Shown: positions 56,836 through 64,000 of the stretch, piece after piece
How positions within the stretch are numbered: the first letter of the stretch is position 1
How the letters are laid out: every line of letters begins with the position of its first letter
DNA from: Taxawa tesnikishii (nom. ined.)
Taxonomy: Eukaryota > Ascomycota > Dothideomycetes > Dothideales
Assembly (NCBI GenBank): GCA_030247885.1
Contig: JAPDRO010000001.1
Span: forward strand, 2,728,001-2,792,000
Direction of reading: 5' to 3'
DNA: 64,000 bases
Translations under genes and position numbers: made by a program
The notes under the pieces: model-generated
What the model was told of the DNA's origin: nothing
What the model saw: only the letters and a program-made list of their open reading frames with translations
Database searches by the model: none

Positions 56836-59108
56836 CTACCATCCGCCGGAGCCGTAGCCGCCATCAGTGGTGGAGCAGCGCTTGCTCGACCCGGTAACAG
56901 TAGTGGTATATTTGGCTTTGGAGACGTAGCGGGTGACGCTGGCGGATGGGGAGCTAGCGACAGTCGTAACCGTCGCGCTACCGACCGAGGTCGAGTAGTC
57001 GGTGACGGTGACGGGGATCGTGGTGGTGCCGGAGAAAGTGCTCGTGCTGACGCCTGAGCTGACGCTGGTGCTGTAGCTGGTGCTGTAGCCAGTCGTGGTA
57101 CCTGAGAGGGGGAGGTCAACATAAGGTACTATTACAATGCAGGCGTCTGACAGTGGAGGAAGCATGCGCCAGCGTTTCAAGAAGCCGTCGAGCGGACAGA
57201 GAAACCCTCTGATGGGACGATCCGTAGAGGATTGGTCCGAGGATGCGAGTGTTTGCCACATGCCTGGACAAAACTGTGACACAGCATTGCGGCAAGCACT
57301 CGACGATCACTTCCGACGGCCTGCTGACAGCACCCGGCATGCGATGGTGGTTTATTGGATGACACAAAAACGTACCAGTAACCGTCTGCACGATCGTAGT
57401 GGTGTATACGTATGGGCTGGTGTAAGCGGAGCTGTAAGTTGAAGTGTACGTGTTCTTATCAAATTGTCAGCTTCCATCGTCGTCGCTGTCAATACAAAGT
57501 GACATACCGTGTAGGAAACGGGAGTCTCGTAAGAAGTGTAGCCGGTGAAAGTTGATACAGCGTTGTAAGGTACGGAAGTTGTTGTCGGGACGGTAGTCGT
57601 GTATGTAGTCGGCCGGTAGACTGTTCTTGTGCTATACACGGTCGTCAAACGGTGACCAATGGAGGTCTTGGTGAAGGGGATCCAGCTGCAGGTGCTACCA
57701 TGCGATGTAGTCGTGGAGCTGGTGCCTAGCAGGAGTCAGTATACTATCAGGATTCTTAACTCAGCTCACTGGGTCAGGATGCTTTCGTTCTCAACAAGCC
57801 GTCTACGGGTGAACCGCCGTCCGAAGTGGCCGTTCACAGAAGCGCAATGTGTCAGATAGACATCTGCTCGCTGCCCGTTGCAATTACGGTCAAGGGCATT
57901 GTGGCAAGTTACCAAATGATCCGACGGACGACATGTTGAGAACGTGATGCTTGGCATGTTTTTGTATGTAAAACTTACTCGGGGTAGACGAAGTTCCAGT
58001 AGTGGTCGTGTGGGTCGTGCTGCTGCTGGTGGTCACAGTGGTCGAAGAAGAGGAAGTCTTCGATGTTGTAGTTGACGTGCTGGTGGTGCTGGTGGTGCTG
58101 GTGGTGCTGGTGGTGCTGGTGGTGCTCGTAGTGCTCGTAGTGCTCGTAGTGCTCGTGGTGCTCGTGGTGCTCGTGGTGCTCGTGGTGCTCGTGGTGCTCG
58201 TGGTGCTGCGGGTGCTCGTGGTGCTAGGGGTAGACGACGTGGAAGTCGTGGAAGACGAGGAGCTGCAACCGTGACCACCATAACCACCAAGGCAAGTGGT
58301 CGAGCTGCTGCTGGTGGTAGGAGGGTGACCAGGGGTGGAATAAGTGGTCGAGCTGCTGGTGGTGGTGGGAGGGTGACTAGGGGTGGAAGAAGTCGTCGAC
58401 GAAGACGTGGTACCTGGCAGAGGTTAGAAGATTACGAAAATTCTCGGCATAGCTCAACGGATTCGTTAGATGCCAGTGTTCAACATATGCCGTCCAGCGG
58501 ATGGAAGCTCCGCTTGGAAGACGACCTATAAAAAGGCCAGTCCATCATACAGCCATCTGCTTGCCGCCTAGTACAAATTCTCGTAAGGAGGCATTGCGCG
58601 GCAAGCAGTCAACCGAACGGCCTGCCAGAAACACCGACATCTAACAACGCTCTGTCGGATGCAACATACTGGTACTGGGTGGGCCTGGAGGGGTGCTATA
58701 AGTTGTCGACGATGTTGTTACAGACGTGCTGGGCGTGCTGTAACTATGAGAGTACGACCAAGTCGTACTGCTCGTGCTTGGCGGGCCTGGAGGGGTGGAA
58801 TGAGTGGTCGACGAAGTCGTAACAGAAGTGCTGGAAGAGCTGCTGTGACTGTGGCTGTACGGGGTCGAGGTTGACGAAGTGCTGGGCGGGCTAGCAGGGG
58901 TGCTGGGAGTGTGAGTCGTAGATGGAGTCGACGAAGAGTGGGTGGACGACGAAGATCCACCGTAACCGCCTCCACCATAACCGGGGAGGGTGGAGGAGGA
59001 GGAGGAGCTGGAGCTGCCGTAGCCTCCGTTGCCATAGCCCCCTGGTGCGGCGTTGACCATGCCAGAGGCCAGGAGAGCCAGAACGGCGAAGTTGGTGGAG
59101 TACAACAT
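56836..59108 (-). CDS. Secreted Ser/Thr/Gly-rich cell-wall or adhesin-like protein
   Basis: Exons 59108-58670, 58413-57979, 57725-57508, 57454-57376 and 57101-56836 keep frame throughout and encode 478 residues. The N-terminus is a signal peptide (MLYSTNFAVLALLASGMVNA, then APGGYGNGGYG). The mature part is low complexity: Ser-rich runs, STPPGPPSTSS modules, a (TST/STT)n array encoded by a 9-bp DNA repeat, and Tyr/Thr/Val-rich C-terminal modules (YTTTVPTTTSVPYNAVST, YSTSYSTSVSSGVSTST). It should be heavily O-mannosylated. I see no clear C-terminal hydrophobic GPI signal (the end is GGYGSGGW). Three of its four introns (252-273 nt) are homologous to each other and to YRA1 intron 5; the fourth is a normal 53 nt. 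Role in adhesion or wall is inferred. Confidence 0.8.
57103..57375 (-). repeat. Introner-like element: intron 4 of the wall-protein gene
   Basis: A 273-nt phase-1 intron (GTACGT...CTCTCAG). In transcript orientation it carries CATGCCGGGTGC, CAGGCCGTCGGAAG, GAGTGCTTGCCGCAATGCTG, TGTGGCAAACA, CTCGACGGCTTCTTG and CTGCATTGTAATAG, in the same order as in YRA1 intron 5. GCATTGCGGCAAGCACTCG (57284-57302, + strand) and the GCGAGTGTTTGCCACATGC near 57246 form a near-perfect inverted pair. Confidence 0.8.
57727..57978 (-). repeat. Introner-like element: intron 2 of the wall-protein gene
   Basis: A 252-nt phase-1 intron (GTAAGT...CTGCTAG). Shared blocks in transcript orientation: CCGTCGGATC, AACTTGCCACAATGCC, GAGCAGATG and GTAGACGGCTTGTTGAGAAC. 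The last matches GACGGCCTGCTGAGAAC of YRA1 intron 5. It is more diverged than the others, with a shorter outer stem (CCGTC/GACGG). Confidence 0.75.
58001..58230 (-). repeat. 9-bp tandem array coding for TST/STT repeats
   Basis: About 16 imperfect copies of GTGCTCGTG/GTGCTGGTG (+ strand) run from about 58077 to 58221 within exon 2 of the wall-protein gene. Because the unit is a multiple of three, copy-number change would lengthen or shorten the Thr/Ser stalk without breaking the frame. Confidence 0.85.
58414..58669 (-). repeat. Introner-like element: intron 1 of the wall-protein gene
   Basis: A 256-nt phase-1 intron (GTATGT...CTGCCAG). Transcript-strand blocks: GGCAGGCCGTTCGG, GACTGCTTGCCGC, AAGCAGATGG and GGACGGCATATGTTGAAC. 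CTGCTTGCCGC (58557-58567, + strand) and GCGGCAAGCAG (58598-58608) are perfect 11-bp inverted repeats, giving an internal hairpin. Confidence 0.8.
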
Positions 59109-61262
59109 CTTGCTGGATAGGCAGATTGTCCTTGAAAAGATACGAACGGATGTGTGTATGAAAGATGGAACGAGTGATTGAAGCGAGGGCGGTCTACCGA
59201 TCAACTGTATCTATTGCGAGAGCGATGCTGCTGATGCTCTGCTCGAAGAATCAGAGGAAACGACAGAAGCTTTATACCTCCTCGTTGCTGTCCTGGCGAC
59301 GAAGCAGCTCATGCAGGAGGACTGCCCTTGACCATGGTGGTTTTCGTGCCGTTTCCTAGTGCCGACATCACCCGGCATCGAGCTGTTCTGTAAGTAGCAA
59401 CTCCGGACACTCGTTCATGCAGAGCAACGTAGTAAACAATAGTGGCTGACGACCTCGAGGTGGAGGAGATAGAATCCATGTACAGGCCATAGCGATAATG
59501 TTCCCCACAGCGGGACGGTATACCAGGACACTCCCGGGAGAAAGATAATGCAGTAAGCCATTGGTGGTGGCCAAGACCTGGTACCATGTGCTCGTGGTGA
59601 AAGCGATCGTCGGGACGTGATCAGTGTCTCGGGCAACCAAGCATCGTGGCACGTCAGCCAGGGTAAATTGATGTGCTCGTAGCGTCTATAGTGATGGCCA
59701 GCTGCTGCAAGGCGGAATCCTTTACGCGCAAGGACCAGCGTGCTTTGTTTTCACGGCCTCTATCAGTTTTAAGAGGTTCGCTTTAGCAAAAACGGCGACA
59801 ACGTAAAGGCTGTATCAGAACTTGCAACACGTAATTCGACCTTGAAATATTGTTTCCGCCTTGCGATAGCAATTGTTCAAGATCGCACCGGCTCGAGTGT
59901 GACTTAGCATCGTTGCAAACCGATCCGATGTGCACAAAATCGCATTATAGCGGGCTTGGAACTGAACCCCAGCGACATGCGGGCAGGGATACCGAAAGCG
60001 GGTTTGAAGGCATATGTGCCTGACTGTCGGACGCCAAACTACCCTTGTCATGGGACGCCTGGATCCAGGAACAGCATGTGAAGCAGGAGGTTGCTACGCC
60101 AAGCATGGTGGGAAGCCGTAGCACGATCTCCAATGGCGTGCCGCATCGGGAGCATGATCCCAAATTTGGACCTTGATGGGTGTCTAATGAGATATGCGCG
60201 ATCTACTGGAAGACGTCCAATCGTCAGGTTCCGCAAAGCTTATTGAAAAAGTTAAAACGCATTCCACGTTTGAGGTGAACGATGGACGAGGATGACTGGA
60301 TCGGCAATGTAACATCGTCAGTCGGTTGACATGTAACTACGCACTTACCACTGTTCCCACAGAATTCCTCGCACGACGCCCACTGCACGCTGAGCCGTGT
60401 GGAGTAAAAATAGGGTGAGACTTGATTGCATGAGCTGGACGCATGTGCCTGGGGTGCCTGCATGTACTGGTGGGGTACAGATGGCGCGAGGGGTAACGGG
60501 AGTCGATTGGGCGAACCCCGAGGGGAAAGCCATGTACCCCTGTAGTACTTGGTTACCAGCGACTCGTTTTTGCCGTCGTTCCGAAACATCCTGTTTCTCA
60601 GATTATCGAGAACCCGACGTGCTCAGTGCATGTAGAAATGGAGGTTTGCAGTGCAGCCTTTCGTTTTCCGCTATTGACACGCAAAAAGTCCCTCAACAGC
60701 TGTACGAATTGCGTGCTTGCACTGAACTGCTGCCGGTTGCACGTTCGACGCCCCGCCGTCTGCTCGATCTGCACAGTGACTGCATGGCGTATGCGCATAA
60801 GATGAAGAGTCTGAATCCTCCTGCAAGTGCAGCCGGACAACTGTTGAGCAAATAAAAGTCGAAAGGTTCAACTCGTCAGCGGCAGCTGCATCGTGATGAT
60901 GTATCGCATGAAGCTATCAACTCAACCCTATGCGACACTTCCCTGTACATTTGTCAACACGACTGCTCTCTCCACTTTCTGTGCTTACTGAGCACTGCGT
61001 CCTGTTCGTCGCCCAATTCAAATGGAAAAACGCCTCGGTATACCCACTTTTTGGTCGTGAATACGAAGAATGGCTTGGCACGTTAGCCAGGTACTGCCTT
61101 GAACGACCCGACATGTGGTCCTCGATTGGCGTGTTGTTTGTGTAAGCTTCCAAGCAGAGCACCCGTTCGCCGAGCAACGCTTGGTTGAATGTCTCGTAAC
61201 TTAGTGTGTCGCGGACGAGGCGCCTTTCCACCCGAAGCAGGGTATTGCGACTCTTCTCTTGT
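59109..61262. other. Long intergenic region
   Basis: This 2.15-kb stretch lies between the wall-protein promoter and the 3' end of the XAP5 gene. A 152-codon plus-strand frame at about 60397-60855 and several minus-strand frames have no recognisable motifs or intron structure. I see no gene I can support. Confidence 0.45.
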
Positions 61263-62476
61263 CTACCTCGAGAAGAAAAACGCGTTTCCCTGCACATCCT
61301 TTCTCCCGCCCTTCGTGTAGTCCTTGGTTGGATCGAAGTCCTCCCAGGTACTCGCAGGAAAGATGTGTTTGTTTTTCTCGTACCATCGCCTGTCGACAAC
61401 CTTGGTAATTGCAGGATCATCTCCAAACCCTTCCAGATCAGAATCAGGCACGAGTGGAGGCGGCGCCCGTGACTTGTCTGTCTTTGCCGACGGATTTGGC
61501 ACAGCAAGACCACCAGCCGGGGTGGAAGGCGTCGAAGGTGTTGCTGGAGTAGCCGGCGTTGGCTCCGCAGAGTGTGGAAACAGCGTCCCGTTGTAGCCAA
61601 TAGTCTTGTTGACCATGAAGTAGTAGAACTCATAGTGCTGGATCCTGTCAGCCTAGACTCTCAAAGATTTGTCCCTCGCGGCACTCACGTGTGGTATGAT
61701 GAGATCTCCTCTGACCAGCATCAGATCGTCTACACTGACTCGTGCCCATCCCTTCCGACTGTCTGCGTTGCTCACACCCAGCTCTGCGCCTACTTTGCGC
61801 GCACGGTCGAGGAAGACCCAAATAAAGTCGCCTTTCTTGACGCGGCATATACCCCCAGGAATATTAGTCCCGTCATAGAAGACAAACGGCACCACGAAGT
61901 CCGTCGCCTTGACCGCCTCCTGCATCACCAGAAACTCTTTCCGCAGCTGCTCGCGCTGTTGGGCATCGCGCAACAAGGCAGACTTGGTCATGGACTTCGC
62001 GGTGAATCCAACACTTGCATTTGCTCCAAGTTTTTCTTGACCACGGGTGCATCTCCCTCTTCAGCAGCGGGAGTCGACGCGCCTGGCTTTGCGCTTTCCA
62101 AGGGAGTATTGGCACGCGATGTTTGTGTACTGGTCACCGATACGGAATCGTCCCCTCCTCATCACCGAAGGAAAGACCACCTTTTTCACGGCTTTCTTTT
62201 TCTTCTTGAACTTTGGCGCTGAATCACTGCACTTTAGCCATTAGCATTGTTCGTGTCGCACGCGACACCGTAGACCTACCCCTCTCTCGGTGTGGACGCA
62301 CCGCTCACGGGAGTATCCAGAGCTTCTGCGCGACGCTTGCGAAAGTCATCTAGGGTCACTAGACCGACAGTTTGGTTCTTGAGCAGGTCCTCGGCGGTGG
62401 AATTTTGTGAGGTGAAGCGCGGATTGGGCGTGGACGAGCGCGACGGCGAGGCTGAAGAGGGCAGGGAGCGGTCCAT
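61263..62476 (-). CDS. XAP5/FAM50 family nuclear protein
   Basis: FAM50/XAP5 proteins are conserved nuclear factors linked to spliceosomal complexes and gene regulation. Exons 62476-62280, 62226-61689 and 61637-61263. The N-terminus is [20 protein letters not shown], then a conserved [18 protein letters not shown] and a Lys-rich tract. The XAP5 domain includes [60 protein letters not shown] and [10 protein letters not shown]. Three one-base losses interrupt the middle as written: TTTTT 62182-62186, CCCC 62152-62155 and TTTTT 62031-62035 (+ strand). Reading each with one more base gives a continuous [18 protein letters not shown] and [16 protein letters not shown]. About 370 residues in all. 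Confidence 0.88.
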
Positions 62477-62734
62477 CTCGGGGTATCTCCGCCGCGCGCG
62501 CGCAGTTGTGGTGTTTCTAGAGATCCTATACAGGAGATGGTGTTGGTAGAAGGTGGCAGGTGCAAGGTACATAGACCACGATCTCCAGGAACATCCCAAT
62601 TCCCACTCTCGGTAACGGGATTTCCTTGATTGGTAACGAAATCGGTTGATCAATTTGCTTGATTTGCATGTGATACGACGTCACCCTATGAGCCGCGACC
62701 CAACCTTTCAAGCGATACATATCTCACTACAAAC

Positions 62735-63714
62735 ATGGCGGTAGACAACGATTACCCGTCCGATGACGACCAGAGCTTCAGCTCTGCCCGGTCAAGGCAC
62801 GACGACGAACATGCAAAATTACAGCCCTTGCGGTTCCCGCCAGAAGAGGAAGCAGTATGCCACTCCCTCCAAACACACACACGTAACCCGACTAACACAC
62901 CTCAGGCCTTGCTAGACGAATCAAACACGCTCAAGACCTCCGCGAACTCGCAGTTCGCCCACGGTGCCTTCAGCGAAGCCATCCAGACCTACGACCGGGC
63001 CCTCTCATCATGCCCCAACTATCTGGACTACGAGATCGCAGTCTTACAATCGAATATCGCCGCGTGCCACCTCAAGCTTAGCGATTGGAAGGAGGCGATA
63101 GAAAGTGCGACGAAGGGTATCGATGCGCTGGAACGGATAGACCCGTTGCCGAAGCCGAAGCAAGGTCGGAACGATGCCAGTGGCACAGCTGGGCAGCAGG
63201 AAGCGCAGGGCTCGGTCGAAGAGATCGATGACGAGACGGCCGAAAAGATCGAAGCGTTGGAGAAGAGTGGACACACGCGTGATGAGGTGCAGAAGATCCG
63301 GGTGAAAGCGTTCATGCGGCGGGCGAAGGCAAGGATGGAGACTGGAGGATGGGCCGCTCTACAAGGCGCAGATGAGGGTGCGTATAATCTCCCCATCCCC
63401 TTCCTCCCTCAACCTACGACCCTCTCGATCCGGTTGAGCGGATTCATGTGTTGACATGCGTTGCAGACTACAGATATCTGGCCACGGTACCCGATCTAGC
63501 GCCACTGGACCGCAAAGCCGTGCAGAAAGCACTTCGAGAACTCCCACCACGACTGAACACGGCAAAGGACAAGGAGATGGCCGAGATGATGGGAAAACTC
63601 AAGGGCTTGGGAAACAGCATTCTCAAACCGTTTGGACTCAGCACCGAAAATTTCCAGTTCGTCAAGGATGAGAAGACGGGAGGTTACAGCATGAACTTTA
63701 ACCAGAACCGATGA
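62735..63714 (+). CDS. TTC1: Tetratricopeptide-repeat protein TTC1 homologue
   Basis: TTC1-type proteins are small TPR adaptors reported to bind Hsp70/Hsp90 and other partners. Exons 62735-62854, 62906-63377 and 63467-63714 encode 279 residues. TPR helices: SNTLKTSANSQFAHGAFSEA, IQTYDRALSSCPNYLDYEIA, VLQSNIAACHLKLSDWKEAI, then a linker and VKAFMRRAKARMETGGW. The C-terminal box (LKGLGNSILKPFGLSTENFQ, then GGYSMNFNQNR) is the TTC1 signature. Intron 1 (51 nt, GTATGC...CCTCAG) has no stop and a length divisible by three, so retaining it would add 17 residues. The frame is intact. Confidence 0.92.
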
Positions 63715-64000
63715 CATTCTGGTCCGTGGGGAGCTCGCCGAACCACTATCTGGAGTGGAGTACGCGTGATTTGATGGGTTTGTTGATAGGGGATCTGAAT
63801 TCACTTCCACCATGCAAAGCTCTGCTCGAGCCACCTCATGCGAGGGAGGGCCACTGTGGCCCACAAGCCAACTCCAGAAGGAAGAGATCATCCACTCATT
63901 CCCAATTGACGTGAAGGCTCCTCGGAGACACCGACTCGAAAAGAAGAATGGAAAAAGCTCGGAGAAGCCAACATCAACAATCAAGTATCTTAAGTCTATC
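63715..64000. other. Right edge, 3' flank of TTC1
   Basis: No gene can be called in the final 286 bp. A minus-strand open frame of 162 codons overlapping TTC1 looks like an antisense shadow. Confidence 0.4.

Noticed and set aside
58002-58274. A 90-codon plus-strand frame of Val/Leu repeats
   Set aside because: It is the reverse strand of the 9-bp array inside the wall-protein exon. A poly-VLV product is not credible.

Overview
This window looks like nuclear DNA of a filamentous ascomycete (Pezizomycotina), most likely a dothideomycete. The support is: dense intron-bearing genes on both strands; short introns (mostly 47-90 nt) with GTNNGT donors, CTAAC/CTGAC branch sites and YAG acceptors; typical fungal families (Fig4, Yra1, SBA1/p23, a Cdc11/SepM-type SIN scaffold, DUF2458, Myb_DNA-bind_8, fungal DPM3); saturating RIP in one transposon; and a family of look-alike ~250-nt introns resembling the introner-like elements known from Dothideomycetes. 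I saw no convincing tRNA or rRNA gene.

Layout. 1-12.6 kb: the tail of a partial gene, DPM3 (-), an ARM-repeat protein (+), a small metallothionein-like CxC protein (+), AP-2 alpha adaptin (+), the Hsp90 co-chaperone p23 (-) and ESCRT-III VPS24 (+). 13.9-25.1 kb: the mRNA export adaptor YRA1 with a 927-nt intron, a two-helix membrane protein (-), a Nop8-like RRM protein (-), a small Cys-rich membrane protein (+), a COX14-like protein (-), a DUF2458 protein (+) and glucosamine-6-phosphate deaminase (-). 25.1-31.6 kb: gene-poor DNA holding a 4.13-kb TIR element whose interior has been stripped of nearly every CpA/TpG. 31.6-50.3 kb: an MFS transporter (+), a large disordered protein (-), a 1.9-k-residue LRR scaffold (+), a Myb-like protein (+), FIG4 (-) and CCT1 (-). 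51.6-63.7 kb: TYW1 (-), a PQ-loop protein (+), a secreted Ser/Thr-rich wall protein (-), XAP5/FAM50 (-) and TTC1 (+). The genes are mainly single-copy housekeeping functions (trafficking, chaperones, mRNA export, tRNA modification, glycosylation, septation) and do not form a metabolic cluster.

Two cross-cutting points matter to any user. First, about fifteen sites in ten host genes need one extra base to restore the conserved frame. All are single-base losses, and nearly all lie in short homopolymers, so uncorrected base-calling errors are more likely than pseudogenes. Coordinates are given as they stand in this sequence. Second, three introns of the secreted protein and one intron of YRA1 are homologous to each other although the host genes are unrelated. 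They share sequence blocks and complementary stems and all interrupt codons in phase 1. This is the most interesting biology in the window.
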